DNA from: Setoptus koraiensis
Lineage: Eukaryota > Arthropoda
Direction of reading: 5' to 3'
Assembly (NCBI GenBank): GCA_048013815.1
Contig: CM106585.1
Span: 3,596,001-3,660,000, forward strand
Length of the DNA: 64,000 nucleotides
Shown here: positions 46,594 through 59,905 of the stretch, in pieces
How positions within the stretch are numbered: the stretch's first letter is position 1
How the letters are laid out: the number at the start of each line of letters is the position of its first letter
Position numbers and translations under genes: made by a program
The notes under the pieces: model-generated
Databases searched by the model: none
What the model was told of the DNA's origin: nothing
Seen by the model: the letters and a program-made list of their open reading frames with translations, nothing else

Positions 46594-49500
46594 AAGGGAC
46601 ACGCAACAATAATATATAGTACATAATAATAATAGTGACCGCCTAGTTACGTAACACTCTATTATAAACACACAACACAGTGTTAGCTTGTTGGTGTCCA
46701 ATGATGCTTACGCTTCGTCTATTCTTGCTATTGCCCTATCAAAACTGATTCACTCCCACAACCGGCCGGCCACAGGTAACACAGGTGAATGAGTGGACCA
46801 AATGAGTTGAATAACAACACAACCAGTAACAAATGGAAAGCACTTGGTGAACTCGTCGGTGGCTTGTTGTTGTTGTTGTTGTTTGTCGTTGCTTTCTCCA
46901 GACATTTATCAATCACATTTTCAATGGACGATCCACTCGATAGGATCGCGCACAGCAGCAGCCACAACCGTTCAAGTTGCCAGTTCAAAGTCAGTGTAGA
47001 TTGAAATTGGAAAAAGAGTTTTAATTGCAGCCGGCGGCCCAACGCGCAAATCAATTGGACACCGAAAAGAAGAATCAAATATCCAGTTTGGTCAGTTGTT
47101 ATTTTCAATTGTTTCAATTCTCTCATTTGCAAACACACAAATCAGTCGCAGCTCGCAGCTCGCAACCAATCACATGCGCGAGCCCGTGAACACAACAAAC
47201 TTGACAGCAACAATAATTTAATTGTTGATTAGCAATTTTTCAAAGTAATATTTTCACAGTTATTGTGTTGGAGATCAACAATACAACAACAGCAGCAGCA
47301 ACAACAATGAAACCAAACGACCGTCCGCAAGTCATCACGTGATTGTTGAATGTCACAAGCGCCCTGAGAAAATAAATTGCAACCAAATCAAGTGGCCAGT
47401 TCAGCGAAACAAACTCCAAGAATATGACCATCAACAAGGCTAAATCACAACAACAAAACTATTATGATAATAACTATCCTCACTATGATCACAAACAAAC
47501 ATAATGTCACAAACAGCAAACTGTAACCTTTAAAGCGACCCCGGCAAAGACTCACCTACACCTGTTATATCTGTTATGTCATTATGATTGGTAAGTTGCC
47601 TAATTAGTTTCTATTAATTAGATAAAATGTTATCTGTTGCACGTTGTTATCATTTTATCGTTTATGCGCTGACCCGAGTGACTCAACTTTTGTGCTCGCT
47701 GATTCTGGGCAAAGTTTAAAAAATGTCCGCCGTGATCATGACGATCGTTTATCGTTGAGAAAACTCTTAACCAACGCGATTATCAAAGACCATTTCTCAA
47801 CAATAAAAGACGCCAACTATATAGACTAGACTATACAATAATAATCGTCTGGCAATGGTGTCGTTAATTAAAGTCGTGATCTAAACGATTCATCATTTTT
47901 TGTTAATGTCCGATCAGGCGAGCGATAATCATGCCTTTACATGTACCTTATCTTGCTGAGAACGATAATTGATATTAAAGAACATAATTCGTTTGCACTT
48001 GTGTGTCCATTGGTTTATCCTTCTGCGTTTAAACTGTGCTCGTTGGATAAGATTATTGTCGTTATTGGGACTGTGAGCGAGCGATCAACGAGAACAGTTT
48101 GATTTGATTAACTGCCACCACGCTGAAATCACACATTAAAGTGCGTTATGTCCCATTGAACGACACGGACCATTAGCATTTAATGAGACTCACTCAACAC
48201 TTGTTGCTGCTCTGGTTATTTGCTTCCGGCAAATGTCTGCAAAAAAGTGTGTAAGTGCTCGCGTGTGCGCCTTGCTTTGCATGACAAGTGTTGAAAGAGA
48301 TTTATTTTTCACAAACAATTGGAATCACAAATCAAATTTAAGGCTGACCACTGACGCAAGCGCGCAGTATTATTTTGTTTTATCTGGCTAGTGTGTGTGT
48401 GTCTGGCCAGAATAAATCACACACACGCACATAACTATGATAAATTTGAATAGTTTTGAGAGGTAGATGAGATGGAACAAGCTGATAAATTTATGCTAAT
48501 TGAATGTGCCTTGTTTGTGTGTGTGCGATGAAAATAACCAAACCGGGCAAACTTCATCTAACAAGCGGCTACATGGCAGATCAAGTTGGGTGCTCGCTTG
48601 TTATATCATTATGTTGTTATTATATATGGCACTGGTAGTAACTGCTAATTAAAAATGCCAGCTAGAATAACATGCATACATACATAATGTTATAGCGTAC
48701 AATTGATCTATTTGTTATGTAATCGTGTCGCTGTGAGAGCGAAAGCGTGTGATTGTATTTGATCAAGATCAGACTATATGGTCAAGAGATAATAGAAGAG
48801 ACAGGGAGACAGACATAGAGAGAGGGAGAGAGGAAAGAAAGGAAAAGCGCATAGAAAGAAACAGGGAAAAGATTAATCTCTTTTAGAAAAAATTAATCTC
48901 TCCGGCCATAGTGTTGTTGTTGTTGTTGTGATGATATTTTGCTGGCTCGCCAAATTGAAACTCCCACATAAACATAAACGCATACACATACGCAGATAAT
49001 AAATATAAACAAATGTTGCTGTTGTTTGCGTTAGCTTCCTAGAACACACAAGTAGTTAATGTTGCTTACAATTGTTGGTCATTATTAGTCGCCGTTCACC
49101 GGAACAAGGAGAACTGAGCGCAACAACAACGACTTTAAATTCATTTCTTCAGCACACAATGCTAGTGGCAGAGAATCGTCATCGTCGTCGCCGGCCATTA
49201 TTCTCGCTTTATTTCCTATCTCATCAAGTGATAAGTTATCTAAGAGGAAATTGAATATCCTCTCAAGTTTTGTCCTGTTTGGCCTCTTGCTCGGCTCGGC
49301 GCGGCTCGTTTCGTCTCTTTTGGCGTCGTTTAGCTCAGCGTTTGTTTGTTTTTCTTTATTATTTATTGCGACACACAAACTGACACAGCCACTTTCACAA
49401 AGATCCGCAGCGAGCCCTCGAATTGGATTTTCTGCGTACCATCTCAACACACAACAACATCGCGAAATGGCTAGCCAGAGAAGGGCGATTAAGGGCTGGC

Positions 49501-52500
49501 GATGATGATGATGATGGCGATCGTGCCATGACTTATCGGCGGGCTTCTTCACCGTTAATAAACAACGATTAATCATTTCTCGCTGCTGCAGTTGTTGTTG
49601 TACTCGCCTTGTGAGAGCAGCCCAAATAGATGATGCAATAACATCAACAACAACATACACACACACACACATTTAGCTGTCTGTTGTATGGCTGCAAATC
49701 GATATATTGAGCGTACAATTACGAATTACAAATCGGTTCAATTGGAAGTTGGAAATTGCCCGTCCGAACTGAATCGATCGATCGGCGCAAACTTGCATTT
49801 GTGTGCGAGTGTCTGTGTGTTGATTGATTGAAATGATTCATTTCTCTGTCCGTTTTCCACTAACGGTTTGTTTGGCTGTCTCGACCGTATTCCGGCCATC
49901 ATTTGGCTACTTAATGATGGCCGCCACAACCAGTGTGTGTGTGTGTGCCTCGAGCCAGCTCGTCTAGCTTGCCGGATTGTGTGTTCGCCTACTGCTGTTA
50001 ACCTGTTAACCTGGCGATTGGTGCCTCCATCCGGCCACCACTAAAACTATTAAAACTGTCCAAGCGGACAAACAAGCGAACAAATGGCTCGCAAGACAAC
50101 AGACGATATTCAACTAGATGAATATTAAATAAATTGCAATTCTCTCATTATTGTTGTTATTATTTGTTTTGGCGATGCCAAAGAGACAGCAGCAACAACA
50201 GCAGCAACAATCAACATCCGGCGCCGCATATCTGCAAATGCAAATCTGTGGCTGTTGTTGGTGTTGGCGTCACAACAGTTTCATGCGCACTTATATAAAT
50301 AACTGTTGTTTGGCGAGACTCTTGATAGTGAGAGTAGTTGCGCCAATTTTGGTGCACAGATAGCGGTTGGCTAGCCCACGTAAACGACACACCAACGACT
50401 AGATGGACCTGTTGCTGTTGCCGTCGTAAGTGTGGTTGCTATATACAATGACGGCACACAATACGGCTGGATACACAAATGGATTTAGTGTGGGCTTCCT
50501 GGGTGCTCTACTTTTGCCACTCTTGTGCTTCTTCGGCTCCTTCGGCCGGCCGGCCGGCCGGCGAGATGCTTATCTCCCATCGAGAGGCTGCTCGCTTCAC
50601 TTTCGGGCCGGCGATCTCGATGAATTATCGCTGCTCCTCTGGCTAGTTGTCGCTGGAGAGTTTGTGCCAGCGCAACACTCGCTCTCGGCCACTATTGGCT
50701 CGCTGCGAAATACACACACACACACACACGAAATGTATATACGAAACTCATATGGAGTATGCGAAATAAATGCGGAATATACGCAATATTTCATCGGCAA
50801 TATTTCATCGGCAATATGTATGCGGCAATATATGCGGCAATGCGACGAGGCAGCCTAAATGAGAGGACGAAATAGTGGACGAGATCGAGCGGAGGAGTGG
50901 AAGCAAAACAACAACAGGAAGCCGGCCGCCGATACACGCGACCGGCTCACTTATCGCCCGGCCGGCGATGCCACTAGACTCTAGTGACTAGAGATAACAA
51001 TCGTGCAATCATTAGCGCCTCATAACGGCAAAGCCAGTAATAACCAGTAATGGCTAATGACCATAGTTAGCGGCGCTATAACGATAATGATTTCGACCGA
51101 ACGATGATGGCCGAATGAAAATTAATAACAATCGATTAATTATACGCTCGCATCGTTCGATTGAACCGCCTAAAACCACTCCAACGGCGACCAACATGCC
51201 CCTATCCCCGTCAGCTATTTACCGTTGCCGGCAGTACGATGTTTCGTGGCCGCTGTTGGCAGAAAAGAAGCCTGCGAGAAGCCACCGAGAAGAGCCAGAT
51301 ATTCGAGCTGGCCCGTCTGTTGGACCAAGGCAAGCGCACTGTCTAGCCGCGAGGATGAAACAACGCAATTATGCACGCGATTACCCAAACGGCAACGGCC
51401 AAAACAATGACTCGTCACAACAATATTGTTGCAACCACTCTCATTTGGGTCGTGTGTCAGTATTGAATGTTGCGTAACAGGGAATTAGGAATTATCGAAA
51501 ATGGACCTGTAGTTGTTGTTGTTGTTGTTGCTGCTGCGGTTGTTGCGGGCGATGGCGTCAATATTGTTGCCGGGATTGTTGCCATGATGATGATGTTTAT
51601 CGGTGTGAGATTTAGTTCAAACGAGATTCGCCACAGTCAACAACAATCATTCAAACTCTCAACACGTTTCAGCATCATTATTCAACACTATTCAGTTGAA
51701 TGGATCATTGTTCAATTGTCTAAATTGTAGATGGATGCTAATTTCGATTGTGTGTGTGTGTGTGTGTGTGTGTAGGTGTGCTATTATGGATATTATCGCC
51801 TTTTGTCTTCACCTTTCGCTTTTTATTCCAATTGGTGGCTTCAGATTGAGAGTGCCGCCACGGCCGCTCATTGGCAAGCGCGCGTCAGAGTTTGAAGTTA
51901 TCAAGACAGAGATAAATTGAAACTGAAAAGTGTTAAAAGCCAGTTGAAACAAAGCAATTCTTTTCTAATTGTCTGTGTTCGCCTAATAATAAGCCCCACA
52001 TCCCATGACTATGCATATCATATCATGGATTAGCTGGCATGGATCATGGATGAGCGATGATGAAAACTCTGTTAGCTTGTTTGCAATCATTTCTCCCTCT
52101 CTCATTCTCTCATCAAACTAACTAATTTTGCCAGGCGAGCAGCACATGAGCCAATCGCTTGTGTGCTTGTGTGACTTAATGACCAGCATTATCTTATCTA
52201 ATCTTATTTATCTTGATTTGCGCCAACTGATTGGCGCATGAAGCAACTGTACTAATCGCCTTACAAAACATACAGATATGAGATGCTTGCATATAACAAG
52301 ACAGATCTCGTTACTTGATACGAGTTAAAACAGTTAGCACATTTAAAGCATTTACAACAACAACAAAAAGAAAGCGTCTGACCGGAAGTTGGGGTCAAGC
52401 AGTAAAGTGTGTCGTTTTGGTTGAGTCACTTGTTTATCTGTTTGTTTACGCAAGTGTCTGTCTCAGTTCAGAGACAAGTGTCTGTGTTCAGAGACAAGTG

Positions 52501-52764
52501 TGTGAGATAATTTATCTGGCATTTATTCATCGGTTTGATGCAATGTGTGTGCAGTATGCATCAGTCACTGATTATCAACGGCAGCCGCTCATGAACAGAG
52601 ACAAACAATGATCAGATAAAGGGTGATTATCAACTACATGTTGTGTTTGTTTGTATTGATTGTGGCCGGCGCCAGCGTTGACAAACATCTCCTGACTATT
52701 GACCTATTTGATAGGTTACATAACAGCAGGCTAATATGCATGAGTAGTCACTTGAAGCGACCCG

Positions 52765-52805
52765 ATTGAGTTTGTTTGGCGCGCCAATGGGCAAACAAAC
52801 TCAAT
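52765..52805. repeat. 14-bp perfect inverted repeat
   Basis: ATTGAGTTTGTTTG (52765-52778) is complemented at 52792-52805 around a 13-nt loop containing GGCGCGCC. Confidence 0.7.
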
Positions 52806-53079
52806 TTTAAATTGTCTCACTGATTGTTGTTTGTTGTTTACTTTTTGCGCTTTTAGGGCACAAAACAAGTGCCCAATGGCTGCAAATTGCAGTATCATCT
52901 TGGAAGCGACAGTTGCAGAGATAAATGTTGTGATGACCGTTACGGCAGCTTGCGAGCCGGCGAGCCGGCGATGAAGAAGTGACATTGTTTCGAATCGAGG
53001 TCACAGCCGTTGATTGATTGTTGATCGTTCATTGGACTGTGCATTTGCATACAAATTGCGCAAACTTATTATTATATCA

Positions 53080-53132
53080 TATGCATACAATACTACTAAT
53101 ACTAATATTACTATATTAATATTGTATGCATA
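53080..53132. repeat. 13-bp perfect inverted repeat
   Basis: TATGCATACAATA (53080-53092) and TATTGTATGCATA (53120-53132) flank an AT-rich 27-nt spacer that is itself partly self-complementary. Confidence 0.65.
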
Positions 53133-54640
53133 GGCATGGGCCAGCGTACAAATAATAGTATTTGTAAATAGCAAACAGACAGATCGATCATGCAATCATC
53201 ATTACGAGAGCTAATGAATGTTGTTGTTTGCATCATGTTAATATATCTCAATCACAAGCTGTTGTAGTTTGAGTTGTTTGCAGTGGTGGCAGGGGTTGTT
53301 GCAGTGGTTGTCGTTGCGGCTTTTGTTCGCCAACAACAACACCAAGCGATAAAACTGAGTTGCGACCTGTTGCGAGTGCGGCTGGCACCACGGTCATGAC
53401 CAAGCAGTTAGCAGTTGGCAGTTAGTGGCCGGTGATGGGCATCATGAAAAGGTTAATTTATGGTTGTGCCAGTGAGAAGCGGGCGTTATTTTTCATTTGC
53501 GGCGCCATTGACTGGCCGACGCTTCCGCTTCCATTTGGCTCTTATTTGGCTCTCGTTTGGCTTCCATCGGGCTTCCATCGGGCTTCCATCGGACTTCCAT
53601 TGGGCCTTTATTCGGCCTGTATTGTGCTTCCATTTGGCCGTTTGGCCGCTCGGCCACTTGGCGCTTCATCATCGCCTGAGATTGTTTGCATCGGCGTACA
53701 GGCAAGAATGCATGCAAACAGACCAGTAACTGCAACTCTTTAGTGCGCTGCTCAATCAACTCGAGACTCTCGAGTCGAGAGTCGCCACTGGAGCGCACTG
53801 CATCGTGCATACCCGGCCAAGTGATTATCGGCACTGACAGGTGATGAATTTGGCCAAACTGTCTTGCCTTGGTCCAGTTAAAGTTGCTTGTCACTCGAGG
53901 CGGCCATCGGTTGGCCGGTCGGCCGGTTGGCTGGCGAGCCAGCGCAAACAGGCCGCCAGCAAACAAACTAATGTGTGCAGTTGATTAAAAAAAGCTAAAA
54001 AACTGTCAGTGTCCCTTTGCTGGCTCGGCGGCTATCAGCGGCAACAAGTGGCCACAAGTGGACAGACACAAATTGCGCCAACTTGCGCCACAACCAGCGG
54101 CAAACATTTATATGCAGCGAATAGTGTGTCGTGTGTGTAGCGTATAGTGGGAGTACTCTTGCGGCGGACTAACGGCTGTGAATGTTGCATAACTGCACCG
54201 AGCATGACGTGGCCAGTGAGTGATGGCGATCGTCATGAGGTGAGACGACACTCGACAAAAGAGAGACAAGCCACAAGCGGCGAGCGAGCCAGCGAGATAG
54301 CGAGATGGCGAGAGAGCGAGATAGCGAGAAAATGGCGGAAAATGGCAGAAAAGAAGCAGAAAAGAAGCAGAAAAGAGGCAGAAAAGAGCTGGCATGAGCT
54401 TGCGCAAAATGGTGGCCCTCAAACAGCACACACAGTGTCTCGTCCGATGGCAGTGACGGTGAGCGCATGATAGCGACGAGCGAGCAACGAGCCAGTTTAT
54501 TGATGCGACCAGACCGACAACAACTGCCCATCCCGACGCCTATTAGTGGCACAAGATAATGATCGCTGTCCAGCTGGCCGGCAGCGTCGGACGGGCCGGC
54601 CGGGCGAGCGGCCAATAGGCGGCCGGCGGGTCGGCCCTTC

Positions 54641-54712
54641 GAACGTTGCGAGCGCGAACGTTGCGAGCGCGAACCTTCCGAGAGCGAACGTTCGAACGTT
54701 CGAACGTTCGGC
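54641..54712. repeat. CGAACGTT-type short tandem repeat
   Basis: GCGAACGTTGCGAGC units merge into (CGAACGTT)n. It sits at the position homologous to the 8-bp satellite of copy A. Confidence 0.75.
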
Positions 54713-54873
54713 CGGCCGATCGGCAGCCAAGCGAGCAGCAATAATTGTGCGCTGCTTTGTCGTGGCTCGAGTCTCGCGAATGCCTCGAATCTGTCCAGTG
54801 TCGGCGTCGCCAGCCTTGTGAGCGGTCTCAGCCGTTCATTCAACCGCCGCCGCTACTACCCACTGAACATCTG

Positions 54874-54879
<6 letters not shown>

Positions 54880-54947
<68 letters not shown>

Positions 54948-54952
54948 CACAC
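54880..54952. repeat. (AC)n microsatellite
   Basis: About 36 AC dinucleotides with a few GCAC variants. Confidence 0.95.
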
Positions 54953-55557
54953 GGAACATTGTTGTTACATAATACATTGTCTTGGCGCCAGTCGGCTCGT
55001 TGTTGCACTGGCAACTGTGGCCAGAGCAGCATTTAGCCGTGTAACTCACATGATATAAGTCGCCTATGAGTCATATGGCGACCATGTAAGCGGGCTGAGA
55101 AATAAATATGCCCAATATGCTCGCAGCGGCCAATTTGTCGGAATTTGCGGCCGCACTGGCCAGAGCGGTCACAGCGAGCGCACTGGCCGCGCTTGTCGGA
55201 CCGGCCGCACTGGCCGAAGCGGCTCAGTGGCGGAGAAATGGAAGAGTTGCGCAAAATCATATCATCATCGGCATCGATTCTCGACAACAACAACAACAGC
55301 AACAGCAGCAACAACAACAACAGCAGCAGCAACAACGAGCAACAATGCATGCTTTGCAAACAACTTTTGGCAACAACTGGCAGTAGATCAATAGTGCATG
55401 AACTTGACATGACTGACATCGCATCGCTGACCGGCTATTCTGAGCCTGCCAGCGAGTCGGCCAAACATGCCCGATCCGACACGGAAATGATTGATTCCAC
55501 TGTCTGTTGTTCGCCTGTCATCGATAATAACGAGCAAACGTTGCTCTCGTCGGCGAC

Positions 55558-55654
<97 letters not shown>

Positions 55655-55701
55655 TTGTTGCTGCTGCTGTTGTTGCTGTTGTTGTTGTTGCTGTTGTTGT
55701 T
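55558..55701. repeat. (TTGCTG)n / (TTG)n array
   Basis: About 144 nt of six-base TTGCTG units grading into TTG. It yields long spurious poly-Leu, poly-Cys and poly-Ser/Asn frames. Confidence 0.95.
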
Positions 55702-56711
55702 AGTGCGTGGATGCGATGATGCAACATGACAATAACAATATTTATCTTGTTTGTTTGCTATTCTCACCAGCAAATCGCGCGCAAACCAGTAGCGATCAGC
55801 AACTGGCCACACTCCATATACGGCCACATACATGCCAATAAACACGCCGAGCATCGCAAGACAAGTTTGCAATTTGAATTCTCATTGTTTTCAAAACGCT
55901 CCGCCGCGATGCCGATGAACTTGACCACTGCGGACACACTGGCCACTGGTCAGCGCAATCTGCGTCGTTGTTGATGTTGCTGTTGTTGCCGTTGCTGTTG
56001 TCGTTGTTGTTGTTGCCGTCGACAGCGACGACAGCGCAACAGCAACAACGCTGCTGAGGCGTGCATATGACTCTATCGTGGAGCATATTTTATATTTGCG
56101 GCCTGACTGGCGAGCCGAAAATCAAGTCACAGCGTCTGGCCGAGCACACGACACGACAAAAGAGCGACTGGCGAAAATTAATGAACCAAAACTTGATGAC
56201 TTGTTGCGTAACGAGGTACAACAATCAATTTTCTTTTAGTATTTTGCCGCAACCGTTCGCTACCTTCACAAGTTGCTTGCACTGGCCAGCGCCGAGTGAT
56301 CAGCTGAGCGAGGCAAGCCTTAATTAGTTTTCATCGTTCAACACACACGACGCTGGTCTATGAGTGACAGTTGCAACTTGCCACTGGCTGTGATTTTAAA
56401 TGTGTCCAATTGGCACAATTTTGACATTTGTACTGACATTGCACTGACACTCACATTGTCAATGGGCTTGTTGTCTGTAAACTGCTGTCAAGTTGTAATT
56501 AGATGTCCTGTCCACTTTCATGCATCTCGCATTGGCGCTTGCTCACTGCACCAATGGCCACAACAACAATCCAATTGCTGACATTTGTCGGATATCTGCC
56601 AGATATGAAATGATCTGACCAAAGCTGGCCACATTAGTGCCGTACGCACCTGACCATGCCATTGCTGCTACTGGCAATTTGTCTATGGCGATTCCTCTGT
56701 GATTTTGTTGT

Positions 56712-56762
56712 TTGTTGGCCTTGTTTGTTTGGCGTGCACAAACAAACAAACAAGGCCAACAA
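56712..56762. repeat. 20-bp perfect inverted repeat (hairpin)
   Basis: The arm TTGTTGGCCTTGTTTGTTTG at 56712-56731 is exactly complemented at 56743-56762, with an 11-nt loop. Confidence 0.8.
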
Positions 56763-57380
56763 CAACAGGTATGCAACAGGTACAAGAGAGCGGAAACTGC
56801 CCAACAGCGGCCGATCCGTGCCTCTGGTGGCTCGATGTATGACACGGCATGATTAGCTTATTATCATTACCAACTAATTATAATCGTGGCGGTTGTTTGG
56901 TTGGGTTAGTGGCCGAACGATGGCGTCATTACATTACATTATTATTATCATTATTATTATCATTATTATTATCATTATTATTATTGCAAGCAGCAAAATT
57001 TTCTTCATTTTCTCTTCAATTTTTCGCCATCGCCATCGTGAACTATCAGCTGTTATGTGTTATTATATTTTTATTATTAAAATGATGATGGTCATGATGG
57101 TATTATCCTTAGTATTCATTGGATTTTTGTGAGCTCACATCGGGCATGTGAGCTCCGACACTCTAAAATAAGTGCATTGTGGATGATGATTTCGCACCAA
57201 TAACAAGCCGCTCGCAACAACGGCAAGCTCAATCAATTCGCGCTCAGTCTCCCAATTAGAGCCCGGCTGGCAGTGACTCGTGAGTTATATATTACATATT
57301 ACATAATACATATGAGTAGTATGAGTAGTTGCCTGATGAGTAAAGGCCACACTGTGCCCTGTAACACCAATGCGCTCTCT

Positions 57381-57438
57381 CATACAATCGTATGATCATA
57401 CAATCGTATGATCATCCAGTCGTATGATCATCCAGTCG
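57381..57438. repeat. 16-bp tandem repeat with inner palindrome
   Basis: Three and a half units of CATACAATCGTATGAT or its CATCCAGTCGTATGAT variant. Confidence 0.85.
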
Positions 57439-58487
57439 TTGTCGAGCCAAATAGAGAGATCGCGCGCTGAGAATTGGCAATTTCCGACCAGAATTGGCAG
57501 CCGGCTTATGGAGATATTTTCTCATATATTCTCATTTCTCGTTTGCGGAGGCAATAACAATAACAAGGGCTGTCTGTATTGGCCGCCGAAATGGCCAGGT
57601 GAAGGTTTGCGCGGATGAATCGCCAAATAGCGCAAAGAGCTGATATGTTTGGATAACAAGCGAGGGGAAGTTGTAATGTGTCCGTTGCAAAAGTCATGCT
57701 GCAGGCGAGCGTGATTCGTCCATTCTGACGGCCGTTCTCGTCCACTCGACCGCTCAACATATATATTATATGCGACGGCGAAAAAGAAATTTTTTGCCTC
57801 TTCTTTTCGTCGTTCGGATCGCTTTTAATCCCGAAGAGTCCGCTCATAATGCCGCGGCAACTGCTACCGCTGCCGCTGCTGCATAATAAACATAATTACA
57901 CAACATGCACTATGCAACCTGTTGTTGCCGCTGCTGTTGTTGCCGTTGTTGTTGCTGCCGCTGCTGTTGTTGCCGTTGTTGTTGTCGCTGCCGTGTTGTG
58001 TTGTTCGGCTACGTTTTCGGTTCGCCTAATGACACAAATCCAACACACCAGACACATAATTCCCAGTTCGACTGAGATAATGCGCTGACTTTGCATTGGC
58101 AATCTTGCAATTCCTCAATTGGACAGCCAGTTAGCTTGTCAGTCAAGTAACGGTTTGCCAGTCATTCTGAATACTGTGCACACACATACATACGGTGATA
58201 CTACGGTCGTATTATACGGTGCAAACTGGCCGACTGGACAACGATCATTATTAGCAAGTTGCAGCATCATTAGTTGCAAGCTCCTAACTTGTCCACTCCT
58301 AATTATCATCGAGACTCATTGCATAATGGTCCGGCCAATTACAGAGTGTGTCGCCTCCTAAACTTTCTCGCTGCCGCCTCGTAGCCTGGCCAACGACGCC
58401 AGCGTACAACTGGACCGGAAAAGCATGCAGTCAGCGTTGGTAGTGGCCTCATTGGTATCATTGTTTGGCCGACAACAGCAGCAGCTT

Positions 58488-58619
58488 AACTGGCCAGCAA
58501 CTGGCCGGCAACTGGCCAGCAACTGACCAGCAACTGACCAGCAACTGACCAGCAACTGACCAGCAAATGGCCGGCAACTGGCCAGCAACTGGCCGGCGAC
58601 TAGCCGGCGACTAGCCGCC
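58488..58619. repeat. 11-bp minisatellite (AACTGGCCAGC)n
   Basis: Twelve contiguous 11-bp units with variants AACTGACCAGC, AACTGGCCGGC and GACTAGCCGGC; exactly 132 nt. Confidence 0.9.
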
Positions 58620-59905
58620 AACTGGAGGCTAATTCAATCAGCGATCAATGATTAACATGATCGATTTCGTTTGCTCTCGTCTCGCCATGCACTGTTAGCA
58701 TTAGTGAGTTAGCGGTCAATTATGTCATTGTTGTCCGCTCACTCGTGTCCGCTCATTCAACGGCCTGCGCACAGGTGAGCTGGCGACCAGGTGAGCAGCT
58801 TGTAGGTGGCTGTAATCAGTGCAATGGCATTAGTAAATTAATTGTAGCCGCCAATTCAATTGCGATCACCAACAAAAGTCCCAGTTGCAAAGTTTGATTT
58901 GCACTTGTCGTGGCACTGTTGTCACCGGCCATTTACAGGTGTGACCACTCTGTGCTATTGATCTGCACAGTTGCCAGCAGTTGACCTGTGTCCTGTTTAC
59001 CTATCGCTGCTTGTTTGTGTGTGCTGGCTATTAGCGGAAGTGGTTCCTTTTACTGCTACTGTTGCTGCTTACCAAATGTGAAAGTTATGCTGAAAGTTGA
59101 TACAAACATCAATTGTTGTATTTTGCTGCTGATTAACTTGTATATCAGCAGCAGCTTATATGGCTTGGCACTGGCAACAATACAATGGTAAATAGATGCA
59201 ATTGAATGCCAGACGATATATTATAATATCACTGCTGAATCTGCTCAATTCGTTTCAAACTTTTGTACTTTCTAACAGCGAGTGAGTGCTCAAGGCTGCA
59301 ACTATTCAAATTACGCAACACAAACACATTAATTCAATGCCCGATCTAATGTAATGTGCCGCTGATATTCGATAGGAAGACGCAACTTATTCAATAACAA
59401 CAATCGCCTAGAGAGAAATTTCTCTCTTACCTGTTTCACCCTGCTTTACAACTGTTGGCTCGCCGGTCGTGTCTCACTGTCTAGAAAATCACTTTGGTGT
59501 GTCTATGTCAACTAATGGCGGTTAGACAGTAGTTGCGTGCTGCAACTAAATTTGTATCATTTTCTCTTATTTGTCTCGATTTGATTAGATTATCGCACGA
59601 GTGCATGCACTATCATTGCTTTATCTTCATTCGCAATTCTAATTAAATTATATGACAGCATTACATTTACATTTAAGTAAATTTTAATTTCGTAATCATT
59701 GCGTCTCACTACACAGTGGCGCCATCTTGAGTCACCAAAGTCACGATACTTGTCTGAAATTTTCATGAAAGCTGGTTTATTCGGCCGCCGCTTACTAATT
59801 ATTGATTATTCTCTTATTCTTCTTCTTTATCATTCTTCTTCATCATGCATCGCTTGCATAATTGATTGTTTCCAACTGCCAATCAACTGTTTCAACTATA
59901 CATAG

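Larger units (their letters stand above)
41046..54164. other. gene-poor region
   Basis: Thirteen kilobases without a supported gene. Contents include an 11-bp GAGCGACATGA repeat (41561-41602), TTG/CAA tracts, a palindrome AACAGGTTAACCTGTT (42794-42809), a (GT)n/(AC)n inverted pair (43123-43175), inverted repeats at 45340-45404, 52765-52805 and 53080-53132, two poly-G runs and a degenerate 10-bp GGCTTCCATC repeat (about 53520-53660). Frames of 120-195 codons at 46728-47138, 49085-49672 and 51115-51477 have no recognisable domain. Part of this may be intron of the gene that ends the window. Confidence 0.45.
54165..56215 (-). repeat. ~2-kb diverged duplicate, copy B
   Basis: The inverted partner of 27200-29300. 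On the minus strand the order is the same: a conserved block at 56097-56066 with TATAAA (56093-56088), sequence related to the rest of copy A, and AATAAA at 54501-54496. A long CTG/TTG array (55558-55701) and an (AC)n tract (54880-54952) are specific to this copy. No frame is conserved between copies. Confidence 0.8.
56216..59905. other. intergenic or intron upstream of the AKAP-like gene
   Basis: No supported exon. Holds a 20-bp perfect hairpin, an ATTATTATC-type repeat (56938-56990), a 16-bp repeat (57381-57438), a TTGCCGCTG-type repeat (about 57920-57995) and an 11-bp minisatellite (58488-58619). Because the exon at 59906 needs a preceding partial codon, at least one more 5' exon must lie upstream, here or farther away; I could not identify it. 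Confidence 0.45.

Noticed and set aside
46789..47138. Opposed frames with a Leu/Val-rich hydrophobic run resembling a membrane segment
   Set aside because: The hydrophobic run is a (TTG)n translation, and both strands are open over the same stretch.
49085..49672. 195-codon minus-strand frame with an acidic tail
   Set aside because: It begins in a (GT)n-derived Cys/Val run and crosses ATG/CAT repeats (poly-His). Only the last third looks protein-like and has no match I recognise.
51115..51477. Overlapping frames of 120 and 61 codons with partly protein-like sequence
   Set aside because: Two frames compete over the same DNA, no splice context was convincing and no family was recognised.
55145..55872. 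Long frames of poly-Leu, poly-Cys and poly-Ser/Asn over the CTG/TTG array
   Set aside because: They are open in several frames on both strands only because the DNA is (TTGCTG)n. No flanking domain, start or splice context was found.
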